This document shows positions 1 to 9,508 of a stretch of 38,188 bases of DNA, one piece after another. The DNA is from Promethearchaeota archaeon (lineage in GTDB: Archaea > Asgardarchaeota > Lokiarchaeia > Sigyniarchaeales > SOKP01), in assembly GCA_008080735.1 (NCBI GenBank), contig SHMW01000037.1, positions 1-38,188 of the forward strand. The letters are read 5' to 3'. The notes beneath the pieces were generated by a model. That model searched no databases, was not told the DNA's origin, and worked only from the letters and a program-made list of their open reading frames with translations. The translations under genes were made by a program, and so were the position numbers. How positions within the stretch are numbered: the stretch's first letter is position 1; each line of letters begins with the position of its first letter.

Positions 1-175
1 TTTTTATGTATTTAATGAAGAATGGCTTTAATTATTACAAAATGTTTTTGTATAAACAATCATCTAGGGAAAGCTATATCTATTTTCTAAAAGCTATTTA
101 AAGAATTAAAATTTAAACTTCTATATCCTAGTAAAATTAGGAAATCAAAATTTTATAATCCGAGAATTAAGCAAA

Positions 176-1615
176 ATGTCAGATGATAATGAAGAGATTG
201 AGGAGAAGAATAGTAAACCAGAGAATGAAGTTGAACGGGTTGATAAGGAATCGTTAACAAAAGCAAAAGATTCCCGAGATATAATTGATAAAAATCTAAG
301 AACTTTTGAAAGCAGCATTGAAGCTATTGAAAAAGATTTAGAAAAAAAGGAGATCAGCAAAACCGCTGTCGAAGAAATAAGTAAGGAAATTGAAGAAGCT
401 AGGGAACAATTTGATAAAATTCAAAAGAAAACCCAAGATAAACAGCAATATTTAGAAGCACTACAGGAAACTATTTCAGATCTTGAAGAAAAGTATAACA
501 GGAAAAATGAAGAATTACAAAATCTAGAAGATAGGTTAGATATCATAAAGGAAAGCAAGGAAAATCTGGAGGAAGAATATCAAGAACTTATTAAAAATAA
601 TGAACAACTGGTTAAAAATTACGAACAACGCCAAGTAGATTTAATGGTTTTATCTGATAATGTTAAGGAAAAAATCGCGACACGAGATGACTTAAGACAA
701 GAGCTTTCAAAAATTAAGGAGGAAATGCAAGAGAAGGAAAAAGAAATTGAAAAGAAAAAGGAAGAAGCGGAAGCTTTGGAAAAAAAACTGAAAAGCTTAA
801 AAGCAGAAAATGAGGCTGTTAAAGTTTCGATAGATAAGAATAAAGTTGAATTGGAGCATTCAAATAATTTAATTGAAGCGAAAGAAGATGAATTAGAAAC
901 GTTAAATGACCAATTGGATAAAAAAGAAAATCGGCTGGGGGAAATAGAAAAAGAGATACAAGAATATCACGAAGGTTTTCCAGAAATAAGAGAACAGAAA
1001 AAGACTTATGAAGAGTTGTTGGAAAAATATAAATTTCAGATGACAGAAAAACAGCAACAAGTAGTTGAGCTGGAATCTCGAATTCAAGATGCAAAAGATA
1101 AATTAGAGAATCTCAAATCGGAAATATCCAATAAAGAAGATTTAGTAGAAAAAAATGATAAACGATTAGAAGATATAAAACAAAATATTGAGAATTCAAA
1201 ACGAGAATATGACGAACGTGAAGAGAGATTGGAAGCAGTAACAGATAAACTAGACGCAATCTCAGAAGAGCATAATAAATTAGTCAAAGCGAATGAAACT
1301 ATTGAAAAGAGTATTAGCGAATCGAGAGAAGTTTTTCAAGACTTAAAAGGAGAGCTGGAAACTCAAGAAAGAGAAATTAGAGATAAAGAGAGCCGTATAC
1401 ATCGATTAGAAGTTCTTTCTTTAATATATAGATTATCGAAATTCTTTGGTGGTATTTTGATTTGTTTTGGGATTTTCTTCATAATATGGTCCTTGGGAAC
1501 TTTATTTGGATTAATAGATTTAGGAGGTATTAATAAAGATATTATAATTTGGCTTTTATTTACGGGGTCAATTCTTACGATTATCTCTGGTATTTTTCAC
1601 CTTGAAAAGTCCTAG
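176..1615 (+). CDS. Long coiled-coil protein with C-terminal membrane hairpin
   Basis: A 479-residue protein of unknown function. Residues about 25 to 415 are almost entirely charged heptad-like sequence rich in Glu, Lys, Leu and Ile with very few Pro or Gly, the signature of a very long coiled coil. Residues about 428-450 and 458-476 are hydrophobic (around ILICFGIFFIIWSLGTLFG and IIIWLLFTGSILTIISGIF) and would form a two-helix membrane hairpin, so the rod should project into the cytoplasm from a C-terminal anchor. No ATPase motif is present, so it is not SMC or Rad50 despite the coil. An APC permease starts 47 bases downstream on the same strand. A scaffold or tether role is inference. The ATG start is the first in frame; no clear ribosome-binding site is seen. 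Confidence 0.85.
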   Translation: MSDDNEEIEEKNSKPENEVERVDKESLTKAKDSRDIIDKNLRTFESSIEAIEKDLEKKEISKTAVEEISKEIEEAREQFDKIQKKTQDKQQYLEALQETISDLEEKYNRKNEELQNLEDRLDIIKESKENLEEEYQELIKNNEQLVKNYEQRQVDLMVLSDNVKEKIATRDDLRQELSKIKEEMQEKEKEIEKKKEEAEALEKKLKSLKAENEAVKVSIDKNKVELEHSNNLIEAKEDELETLNDQLDKKENRLGEIEKEIQEYHEGFPEIREQKKTYEELLEKYKFQMTEKQQQVVELESRIQDAKDKLENLKSEISNKEDLVEKNDKRLEDIKQNIENSKREYDEREERLEAVTDKLDAISEEHNKLVKANETIEKSISESREVFQDLKGELETQEREIRDKESRIHRLEVLSLIYRLSKFFGGILICFGIFFIIWSLGTLFGLIDLGGINKDIIIWLLFTGSILTIISGIFHLEKS

Positions 1616-1662
1616 TATTATATCATTTAACGCAAAAAATAAATAAAAAATTTTGAAGAACC

Positions 1663-3543
1663 TTGAGTAATCAAAATAAAGAAAAAGAAGTGGAAGTTCC
1701 ACCCGAAAAACCTTTGGGGTTACTAAATGGGTCCCTTTATGGTATTGGCTGCGGTATTGGGGGCAGTATCTTTATATTATTAGGTGGAGCAATTGAAATC
1801 GCGGGTCCTGGAGTTTTGATTAGTTTAGGATTAGGAGGATTTTTAATTTTTATAACGGCATTAAATTATTCAGAATTATCAACTAGCCTACCATATTCTG
1901 GTGGGGCCTATAATTTTAGTAAAGAAGCACTCGGAGGGTTTTTAGCCTATATAATTGGCTTCTTTTTATGGATGGCTAACATCGGAACATGTGTATTTTC
2001 CTCTCTAGCATTTTCTCTGGTCATGTTTCAAATATTTCCCGTCTTAGCTCCTGCACAATTGATTATAGCAATAGTATCAACATTATTTATCTCGGCTGTG
2101 GTGTTTCGAACTCAAGATATCGCAATTAAATCGCTTATAGTTTTAACGGTTGTGATATTAATTATTTTTGCTTTTTTTTCAATTTCAGGTTTTTTTATCG
2201 CCCCGATAACGAATGAAACTAATTTTAATCCCGCGTTCCTTCTAAAAGGATTTAATATTTTTGGTATGGTTCAAATGTTTTCTTTACTATTTATCAGTTA
2301 TACTTCTATTACTTCAAATTTAGCTCATTTAAATCCTATTCTTAAAAATCGTTCCAAAAATATTCCTCGCGTAAACATGTTAGCGATTGCCGCTACAGCG
2401 TTAACATACCTAATTGTTTCGACCGTAGTATTGATTAACCTTGGTGAACAAACTGGAGATTTAGTTGAGTCCCCTATTCTGCTTGCACAAGTACTGGGAG
2501 ACATACTAGGGCCATTTGGATACTATCTCATGGGAGCGGCAGGGATAATTTCTACTCTAATTGCGATGAATGCTGCCCTTGGATCTGCTACAAATGTATT
2601 ACATGCATTAGCACGAGATAAGTATGTAGCAGAAAAAATAGAAAAAGTAAATAAGAAGAGGAATGTTCCCGTATATTCTCTGATGATCACGTCCGCAGTA
2701 AGCGTACTAATAACTTTAGTGGTGGATATTAATGTAGCAGCAGAAATGACCAGTTTTATTTATTTCTTTGGATTGGCGTTTGTCAATTTTGCTGCGGTCA
2801 TATTAAGATACAAAAGAAAGGAATTGGATCGCCCCTTTAAAGCTCCTTTATTTCCTTATCTACCCATCATTGTGGGAGCTAGCTGCCTGATTTTCTCATT
2901 TGTGTTATCATTCTTAGCAATTATCATTGGGTTGATGATTTTTTTTATTGGATTGACATATTATCTAATAACATTAGCAGATAGACATTCGATTCTCATC
3001 ACCGTTGCCGGAATAAAGTTCTTTAGCTTAATTTTTCTGACTATTTCCATTTTAGCTCTTAATAATTACGCAATATTAGATTCTTCAGTGTCTTGGGGAG
3101 TATCCTTTTTTCAACTATTCCTAATTAGGGTTTTAATTTTTTTTGGGATATTCGCTATATGTACGCTTATATTTGATATAATACCCTTAAGGGAGTTTAT
3201 ATATTACTTTGTCAAGAAAATAGATAAAGAGAAAGTAGCGATAACTATTGGGGGTGGGCAAATTATTGAATTAGAACGAAAACGTGTCAAAATCATTTAT
3301 TATTTCAATCTATTTATCAGTTTAGTCCAACTTATCGGAGCATTCTTTTCTCTTTTCCTTGCTTTTTTGGTTTATACAGATTTTACCAATATTGAGTCGC
3401 TAATATTTTTCGATACATTCATCAATAAGACGGGGAGTGAATTTATTTTCATAACAATCTTTATGGTTTTTGGCTTCAGTATGCTTTTCTCCAGCATAGC
3501 GCAAATATATTACAATAAAGAACTGAAATCACTAGGGGTCTAA
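1663..3543 (+). CDS. APC-family amino acid permease with extra C-terminal helices
   Basis: A 626-residue polytopic membrane protein. The N-terminal hydrophobic stretch with GIGCGIGGSIFILLGG followed by GPGVLISLGLGG is the typical first-helix glycine motif of the amino acid-polyamine-organocation (APC) transporters, and about twelve helices follow up to residue 445. Residues about 450-626 add four further hydrophobic segments split by a charged stretch around 520-550, longer than a standard APC carrier of 450-500 residues. It probably imports an amino acid or related solute with a cation; the substrate cannot be read from sequence. The start codon is TTG. Its neighbours on both sides are membrane proteins on the same strand and may be co-transcribed. 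Confidence 0.88.
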   Translation: MSNQNKEKEVEVPPEKPLGLLNGSLYGIGCGIGGSIFILLGGAIEIAGPGVLISLGLGGFLIFITALNYSELSTSLPYSGGAYNFSKEALGGFLAYIIGFFLWMANIGTCVFSSLAFSLVMFQIFPVLAPAQLIIAIVSTLFISAVVFRTQDIAIKSLIVLTVVILIIFAFFSISGFFIAPITNETNFNPAFLLKGFNIFGMVQMFSLLFISYTSITSNLAHLNPILKNRSKNIPRVNMLAIAATALTYLIVSTVVLINLGEQTGDLVESPILLAQVLGDILGPFGYYLMGAAGIISTLIAMNAALGSATNVLHALARDKYVAEKIEKVNKKRNVPVYSLMITSAVSVLITLVVDINVAAEMTSFIYFFGLAFVNFAAVILRYKRKELDRPFKAPLFPYLPIIVGASCLIFSFVLSFLAIIIGLMIFFIGLTYYLITLADRHSILITVAGIKFFSLIFLTISILALNNYAILDSSVSWGVSFFQLFLIRVLIFFGIFAICTLIFDIIPLREFIYYFVKKIDKEKVAITIGGGQIIELERKRVKIIYYFNLFISLVQLIGAFFSLFLAFLVYTDFTNIESLIFFDTFINKTGSEFIFITIFMVFGFSMLFSSIAQIYYNKELKSLGV

Positions 3544-3559
3544 GGTAAGGTGAGAAAAA

Positions 3560-4180
3560 TTGGTAGACCTAAAGCGTAGTGTAATAAAAACTGTCATATA
3601 TAGAATGATCACTCTTGTCTTGGGAACTATCACGGCATATGTTGGAACAGGAGATCTTGCGGCCGCAGGAGGGGTTGCTCTTTTAACTGAAGCGGTTCAA
3701 TCGGTAAACTATTTTATATACGAAATGATATGGAGCCATTTTGAAGAGAGACGCTTACGCCGAGAAATTGAAAAGGAAATTATGAGTCGAGAAATTGAAA
3801 TGAGAATCGATTATAATTTTCTTAGAGATCTCTCTTATGAAATGTCTCAAATGGATACATTTGTTGCAGAGGTCTATAATTCTATTTTAGATTTCTATAA
3901 TCGAATGCTTAAAAACGAAGAACTTAAGGATATCCATGATGAAATACTAAAACACAAAGAGCATTTTAAAAAGGTGCATGAAGGAAGAAATTTTCCAAAA
4001 CGAGAAGACCTTGAAGATTTCACAGGTTTAGCTGGTGAAGAAGAAGAGGAAGAAGAAAAAGACGAAGAAACGGAAGAGGAAAAAGAGGGCGAAGAACAAA
4101 AAGATGAGAAGGAAGAAGTAGAAAATGTTGAAATGGAGCAAACAGAAAACGCAAAAGATGAAGAAGAAGCTTCAACTTAG
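3560..4180 (+). CDS. DUF2061 membrane protein with acidic tail
   Basis: A 206-residue protein. Residues 3-68 (KRSVIKTVIYRMITLVLGT, then AAAGGVALLTEAVQSVNYF) match the DUF2061 pattern of a short two-helix membrane domain with a characteristic basic start and Glu/Asn residues inside the second helix. Residues 70-150 are charged and helical. Residues about 152-206 are a run of Glu, Asp and Lys of low complexity, probably disordered. It begins with TTG, preceded by GGTGAG as ribosome-binding site, 16 bases after the permease stop, which supports co-transcription. The molecular function of DUF2061 is not established. Confidence 0.85.
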   Translation: MVDLKRSVIKTVIYRMITLVLGTITAYVGTGDLAAAGGVALLTEAVQSVNYFIYEMIWSHFEERRLRREIEKEIMSREIEMRIDYNFLRDLSYEMSQMDTFVAEVYNSILDFYNRMLKNEELKDIHDEILKHKEHFKKVHEGRNFPKREDLEDFTGLAGEEEEEEEKDEETEEEKEGEEQKDEKEEVENVEMEQTENAKDEEEAST

Positions 4181-4201
4181 TTTATTTTTATATCTATGAA
4201 A

Positions 4202-5023
4202 CTAAAAATGATTAAGCGATTCAATTTCTAAGTCATCTAGTAATATCTCTGCTGCTTTGGCATTTTCTTTTAAGTGAGAGACGTTTGATGTTCTCGGAAT
4301 CGCTATAACATCTTGATGATTTATTAACCATGCCAAGGCGATTTGCAGCTTAGAGCACTCATATTTTTTGCTTAAATGGTCTAACTTTTTTTGCAATATG
4401 TTGGGTAAACCTTTTAAACTGGCTTTTGCTAATGGGGTGTATGCGGTGAGCATTATTTTGTTATTTTGGTAAAAAGAGAGATTTCTCAGCTCTTTTTGGT
4501 TTTTTATATTAATTTCCACCTGATTCGTCACTAAATCATATTTTTTCAAATATTTTATCGCTTCCTTTACCTCAGATATAGAAAAATTACTTACCCCTAC
4601 ATACCGCGTTTTTCCCTCATCAACAAAGGTTTCAAACATCTTCATTATATTTTTAATTGAGCTATCGCTTTCTAACCAGTGAATCAAATAAAGGTCTACA
4701 TATTCTAAACTTAGGCGATCAAGACTTTGATTAATCGCTTTTCTCATCTGACGCTCTGTTTTATGTGAAGGAAGCATTTTTGTAGTTATAAAAATCTCCT
4801 CTCTGTCATACTCCTTGATTATTTGACCAATAATTTTCTCGGAATGACCGCTTCCATATAATTCTGCGGTATCTATATGATTCATCCCTAACTCAATCCC
4901 GTTTCTTAATACCTTCTTCCATTGTTCATATACTTCATTCGATTCTCCCGGAAAAATTCCATAAGTTCCCATCCCCAACACGGGAATATTTTCTTTCGTA
5001 TTATTGAACTGAATGGTTCTCAT
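4202..5023 (-). CDS. Aldo/keto reductase
   Basis: A member of the NAD(P)H-dependent aldo/keto reductase family (TIM barrel). From the ATG start it is 273 residues; it can be extended 8 codons to a TTG at 5047, but the ATG gives the usual family beginning (short strand, then IPVLGMGTYG). The catalytic tetrad is complete: Asp51 in HIDTAELYG, Tyr56 in the same motif, Lys82 in TTKMLP and His115 in LIHW. Near the C-terminus, IPRTSNVSHLKEN is the phosphate-binding segment for the cofactor. The substrate is unknown. It is convergent with the DUF2061 gene and divergent from the PHP gene. Confidence 0.93.
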   Translation of the reverse strand: MRTIQFNNTKENIPVLGMGTYGIFPGESNEVYEQWKKVLRNGIELGMNHIDTAELYGSGHSEKIIGQIIKEYDREEIFITTKMLPSHKTERQMRKAINQSLDRLSLEYVDLYLIHWLESDSSIKNIMKMFETFVDEGKTRYVGVSNFSISEVKEAIKYLKKYDLVTNQVEINIKNQKELRNLSFYQNNKIMLTAYTPLAKASLKGLPNILQKKLDHLSKKYECSKLQIALAWLINHQDVIAIPRTSNVSHLKENAKAAEILLDDLEIESLNHF

Positions 5024-5143
5024 ACCAATAGTCTGACCATCAAACAATAAAATTATTTCGATTAAATATTTATCAAATTTATTGGAAAATCATTATTAGA
5101 TAAAATAAAAATCTCCGAAAAGCTACTGAAGTATAAATTCAAC

Positions 5144-5899
5144 ATGATGAGTGGATTCCCGGGATTTCCAAAAATAAATTTGCATATTCATACAATTTAT
5201 TCAGATGGACGTAATGATATAGAAACTATGGTCCATAAAGCAAAAGAATTGAATTTTGATTATATTGCGATTACTGATCACTTTTCAAATGCCTGGAAAG
5301 CTGATATCATTAAAACATTGGATTCTTACAAAAAGATTAATCTGTATTTGGAAAGAATAAAAGCTCAAAATAATGCACTTATTAAAAAGAAACAGAATTT
5401 ACGAGTGTTAAAGGGAATAGAAGTAGATCTAGGGAGTTCAAAGAAATATGTTTTGAAATTGGTTGATCCAACTAAGTTCGATCTTATTCTATTTGAATAT
5501 CTTGAAAGTCCAGAATCAATAGAATTTATTGAAAATCTAATTGAGCAATGGATAAATCAAGGGAATAATAAAAAACCGCTTCCGATATTTGGGTTAGCTC
5601 ATTTTGATCCTTCTAAATTCATTTATGGAGAAATTGACGTATTGCGTGATTTTCTTCAAAAATATGATATATATTTTGAATTTAATTCCGCTTATTCCCA
5701 ATTTTATGCATCTAAATATAAAGAGCTCTTTTTTGATATTATAAAAGACCATAGAATCGCTGTTGGAATCGGTGCGGATTCGCATAATGTCTCAGAATTA
5801 CAATTTGTTAACGATCCATTCCAGATGATTGTATATTACGGATTAGAGCAAAATCTTAAATTACTTACTAATAAACTACGCGAGATCTCCTTCTATTAG
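5144..5899 (+). CDS. PHP-domain metal-dependent phosphoesterase
   Basis: A 251-residue single-domain PHP protein. Metal-binding motifs are visible in order: NLHIHT with His14 and His16, the TDH motif near residue 45, GIEVD near residue 93, GLAHFDP near residue 150 and GADSH near residue 210. This set resembles the histidinol-phosphatase/YcdX branch, which forms a metal-bound barrel hydrolysing phosphomonoesters. No polymerase domain is attached. Histidinol phosphatase is possible, but no his genes are nearby, so the substrate is left open. The gene stands alone, with the aldo/keto reductase divergent upstream. Confidence 0.88.
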   Translation: MMSGFPGFPKINLHIHTIYSDGRNDIETMVHKAKELNFDYIAITDHFSNAWKADIIKTLDSYKKINLYLERIKAQNNALIKKKQNLRVLKGIEVDLGSSKKYVLKLVDPTKFDLILFEYLESPESIEFIENLIEQWINQGNNKKPLPIFGLAHFDPSKFIYGEIDVLRDFLQKYDIYFEFNSAYSQFYASKYKELFFDIIKDHRIAVGIGADSHNVSELQFVNDPFQMIVYYGLEQNLKLLTNKLREISFY

Positions 5900-5986
5900 C
5901 CAATTAAAAATTGGACTATGATAAAGATTTATATGGCATTTTCCTTATTCTACATAGAAAAATAATACATAAAAAAATAGTCTAAA

Positions 5987-6778
5987 ATGTATTGTCCTAA
6001 CTGTGGAGAGGAAATTTCTGATAGAAATCAAAAATTTTGTGAAAATTGCGGATCAAAATTGGAGTTTGCTCAACAAAAACATAATCAACCTTCCCAGCAA
6101 TCCCCCCAACCACAATCGTCTAAAGGACCTGTAACTGATGGATTGGGGTTATTTGATTTAAAAAGAAAATATTATGTGTTGAAGGAAAAATATTGGGATT
6201 GGGGAAGCGGAGATATTCTTGATGAAAATGGTCATATTATTGGAAAAATGAATCGAATAATTTTTAGCATCCGCCGTAGAATCGAATTAATGGAAAATGA
6301 TGGTTCTATTGCAGCAACAATTCATGAGAAAATAATATCAGCTCGCGGAGCTCAAGATCTAAAAGATTCTCAAGGAAATTTAATCGCACGAATAAAGAAA
6401 AAGATAACAAGCTTTTTCCGACCAAAATTCTGGCTAGAAAGTCCTGATGGGCGAAGATGGTATGAAGCGCAAGGGGAATTCATGGGTTGGAGCTACAAGA
6501 TCAAGGACTTAAGTACTGGTAATATTGTTGCCGAGATAGAAAAAGCAGATCGATGGAGGGATGTATTTCTGGGAGGATTATTTGATTTTCAAGATACTTA
6601 TGCATTGAAAATACTTGATAATGAGACAGACCGAAGGATTTTAGTAGGATTTGTACTTTCGATTGATAATGTACTCCATGATAATCGACATGGAGGATTC
6701 ATGCATACACATTGGGGTCCAGGCCCCTTCGGACGAAGACGACCAGGTCGATTTCCGGGCCCAGGACGATGGCCTTGA
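5987..6778 (+). CDS. Zinc-ribbon plus LURP-one-related domain protein
   Basis: A 263-residue protein. Residues 3-25 form a zinc ribbon (CPNC near the start, CENCG about 15 residues later). A Gln/Pro/Ser linker runs to residue 45. Residues about 50-225 look like the LURP-one-related (tubby-like beta-barrel) fold, with repeated strands such as YYVLKEKYWDWGSGDILDE, WLESPDGRRWYEAQGEF and YALKILDNETDRRILVGFVL. The last 30 residues are rich in Gly, Pro, Arg and His. LURP-one/scramblase-like folds can associate with membranes or lipids, but the archaeal proteins have no established role. It lies 158 bases before sir2 on the same strand. Confidence 0.75.
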   Translation: MYCPNCGEEISDRNQKFCENCGSKLEFAQQKHNQPSQQSPQPQSSKGPVTDGLGLFDLKRKYYVLKEKYWDWGSGDILDENGHIIGKMNRIIFSIRRRIELMENDGSIAATIHEKIISARGAQDLKDSQGNLIARIKKKITSFFRPKFWLESPDGRRWYEAQGEFMGWSYKIKDLSTGNIVAEIEKADRWRDVFLGGLFDFQDTYALKILDNETDRRILVGFVLSIDNVLHDNRHGGFMHTHWGPGPFGRRRPGRFPGPGRWP

Positions 6779-6936
6779 ATCCCTGAAAGAAATATTATAA
6801 TTTTTTTGAATATCCCATTTTTTCTTGAAGTTATGTTTAAATAGTTTTCTTAATCGAAAATATAATACATTTTTAACAAATCCTTTTTATATCATATAAT
6901 AATTAAATCTTTTAGAACAAATTTCTTGTAAATGAT

Positions 6937-7698
6937 ATGGATTTAGAAGAAAAAATAGAGCTTGCCGCAGAGTGGATTATAGAATCTGACAGATTTGTGG
7001 CGTTCACGGGCGCGGGTATCTCAACACATAGCGGACTTCCAGATTACAGAGGTCCCGATGGTGTATGGACTCGACGAGATAAAGGACTTCCTCCCCCGAA
7101 AATGAAAGTCTCATGGGATGAGGTCCAACCAAATGAAGGACATTATGCCTTAGTAGAGTTAATGGAGATGGAAATATTAGATTATGTGATTAGTCAGAAT
7201 GTTGACGGACTTCACGCAAAATCGGGAATTCCTTTTGATAAATTAGCTGAACTCCATGGTAACCAATTTTTTATGAAATGTATCCAGTGTAATAAGAAAA
7301 TGACCTTTGAAGAAGCAGGATGGGATAAATCTAAACATGGCCTAGGATATCGCACCAGTCCGATTACAAAAGACCAACCCGAATGCCCTTATTGTGGGGG
7401 AAGATTGATATCTAGTATAGTTAATTTTGGTGATCCATTACCCCAAGATGAACTATATGAAGCTATCGAGCAATCTAAAAAAGCAGATGTGTTTTTTGTT
7501 ATAGGATCTTCCCTTGTGGTGACACCTGCGGCAGATTTACCGGGAGCTGCGCAAAATAATGGAGCAAAATTAATAATTTTGAACCAAGGCGAGACTCCTT
7601 ATGATAATCGGGCAGATCTTAGGTTTTTTAATGATATAAAAAATGTTTTAAACCCGATAGTCGAAAAGATAAAAGAAAAGATTGATCAAAATCAATAG
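6937..7698 (+). CDS. Sir2-family NAD-dependent protein deacylase
   Basis: A 253-residue sirtuin. The NAD-binding motif FTGAGISTHSGLPDYRG is at 23-39, followed by PDGVW, a variant common in the SIRT6/7-like branch. QNVDGLH is at 87-93 and the catalytic His107 sits in ELHGN. The zinc module has Cys115, Cys118, Cys150 and Cys153. Next come VNFGDPLP and GSSLVVTPAADLP, the second part of the Rossmann fold. It removes acyl groups from lysine using NAD and releases nicotinamide and O-acyl-ADP-ribose. Length and motifs are complete. The likely substrates (chromatin proteins or metabolic enzymes) cannot be told from sequence. Confidence 0.95.
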   Translation: MDLEEKIELAAEWIIESDRFVAFTGAGISTHSGLPDYRGPDGVWTRRDKGLPPPKMKVSWDEVQPNEGHYALVELMEMEILDYVISQNVDGLHAKSGIPFDKLAELHGNQFFMKCIQCNKKMTFEEAGWDKSKHGLGYRTSPITKDQPECPYCGGRLISSIVNFGDPLPQDELYEAIEQSKKADVFFVIGSSLVVTPAADLPGAAQNNGAKLIILNQGETPYDNRADLRFFNDIKNVLNPIVEKIKEKIDQNQ

Positions 7699-7704
7699 AA
7701 TAAA

Positions 7705-9363
7705 TTATTTAACCTTCCCATGAAGATCCTTATTTCTATCATATTCTTTTAGGATTTTTTGTCCTTCGCGCGTGGATAAAGAAAGATTTATATCTGAATT
7801 TCTACTCAAAGCTCCTGTAAAGATCAATTGGGAATTTGAATAAATTTCGATATTTGTGGAAGAATACCTCTCAGGAGCGTTGATAATAATCTTATTTCCC
7901 CTAATATCAATATCTAATGGTATTCGTTCTCCTTTAGACTCTCTCCTTCTTCCCATTGAATGATGTTCAAATTTGCGAAATCCCCTGTTTGATGAGATGG
8001 GATTAATTGGATTTAAAACTATGTCTTGCCCAAAGGAATAAATTTCAAAAGCGAGTTTTCTGGTATGGAAATCTCTCACCTCAATGACGGGTCGTGATAG
8101 ATCCTTATCTCTAAATCCAGTAGGAACCTTGACGGTCATCTTAACTACTAAGACCGTGGATACATCACCGCCTTCAATGAAAATAATAGTATCTATGATC
8201 GATGGTAACACTCCTAATTCCACTCTTCCAATAAATCTCTGAATGGCATCTATTGCTGAGGAACTATGCACTACTCCCACCATCCCCACACCAGATAAGC
8301 GAAAATCAGAATAAATCTTAAAATCTTCTAATACTCTTACTTCGTCGAAAATAGTAAAATCAGGTCGAACAAGGAGTAATACATCAGCGGAATTTTCTAA
8401 ACTCCCTTCTAATTTTGTATATTGAGTGATCTCTGGTCTCACTTGGAGATCTCGTACACTTTCTAAAGTTTTCACTACTTTCTCACGATCTAAGTAATAA
8501 TTAGCTAGAGCCGCACAAAATGTAGACTTTCCCGCTCCAGGAGAGCCACACACTAAGATTCCTTCCGCTCTGTCCAATCTCTGGCGCAATTGTTCATTAA
8601 TTGTATAATCTGAGAGCTCTAAGTTAACAAGAGGTCGAACAGCTGTAATTTCCACATCATTCGAAAATGGAGGACGAGTTATCACAATTCGGAATTCTCG
8701 CATTTGTGCTACCATTGCTCCAGTTTTTTCTATCTCGATAAATGAATGCTCATCTTCCCTTACGAATTCTACAATCTCATACGCAACATCCTCTATTTCT
8801 TGTTTTAATATTGGATCGTTTGAAACTTTCTCCAATCGCCAGTTTCCCGGTGAACCTTTCTTCGCATAGGGTGTGTTATTGCGCTTTAAGTGTACACTCA
8901 TAGTGGTGTCATCGAAAAATCGTAATAATTGTAATTCTCTCACTTCACGCTGTTTACGTGGGGATCGATCTCGCACATAAAAAACTTCTAATCCTTCAAA
9001 TATGCCAATATCACCTTGTATTCGATCAGTGGTGACTAAAACGGCGTTGTTTTTCATTGCTTCCTCCCTAATAAGCGCATCAAGCTCCCCTCCTGGTGAT
9101 AATTTAATTTGTTCTCTAGTTGGACGCTCTCCACTTATAATTAGGTTTATTTCTCCTTTTTTATGAAATTCTCTCAAATCTTTGAGAATATTTATCCCAT
9201 AAAATCCTATTTCCTTTTGAATGTTTGATCGATATTCAATTTCTGCTACTACTACATTTGGGATTATTATATTTGGCTTGACACCTAAATCTCCATCCTC
9301 AATAAGTCTCATAATTTGCCCATTGAAAATTACGGAGGTATCGCATACAAATTTATCATTCAT
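7705..9363 (-). CDS. PIN domain-ATPase-KH-like protein
   Basis: A 552-residue protein of the archaeal PIN/VapC-family ATPase type (COG1855-like). Residues 4-130 are a PIN nuclease fold with acidic residues Asp8, Glu41, Asp95 and Asp113 in the expected places. Residues 250-420 are a PilT/type II secretion-like ATPase with Walker A GSPGAGKST at 273-281 and PDFTIFDEVR at 334-343 as Walker B. Residues about 480-540 resemble a small KH-like RNA-binding domain. The combination suggests an ATP-driven RNA-processing or decay enzyme; the family is widespread in archaea but poorly characterised. The EndA-like gene lies upstream on the same strand, 145 bases away. Confidence 0.9.
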   Translation of the reverse strand: MNDKFVCDTSVIFNGQIMRLIEDGDLGVKPNIIIPNVVVAEIEYRSNIQKEIGFYGINILKDLREFHKKGEINLIISGERPTREQIKLSPGGELDALIREEAMKNNAVLVTTDRIQGDIGIFEGLEVFYVRDRSPRKQREVRELQLLRFFDDTTMSVHLKRNNTPYAKKGSPGNWRLEKVSNDPILKQEIEDVAYEIVEFVREDEHSFIEIEKTGAMVAQMREFRIVITRPPFSNDVEITAVRPLVNLELSDYTINEQLRQRLDRAEGILVCGSPGAGKSTFCAALANYYLDREKVVKTLESVRDLQVRPEITQYTKLEGSLENSADVLLLVRPDFTIFDEVRVLEDFKIYSDFRLSGVGMVGVVHSSSAIDAIQRFIGRVELGVLPSIIDTIIFIEGGDVSTVLVVKMTVKVPTGFRDKDLSRPVIEVRDFHTRKLAFEIYSFGQDIVLNPINPISSNRGFRKFEHHSMGRRRESKGERIPLDIDIRGNKIIINAPERYSSTNIEIYSNSQLIFTGALSRNSDINLSLSTREGQKILKEYDRNKDLHGKVK

Positions 9364-9508
9364 AATCGTTTAACTATTCTTTTTCAATCTTTAATCGGCA
9401 TTTCTTCCTACTTAAATAGATATAGGGATTTTTTCCTAATCAAATTTATCTATTTAAATTATTAAATCCTAAAAGTAGATTAATCCAAACCTATATGATT
9501 TGTTGTAT

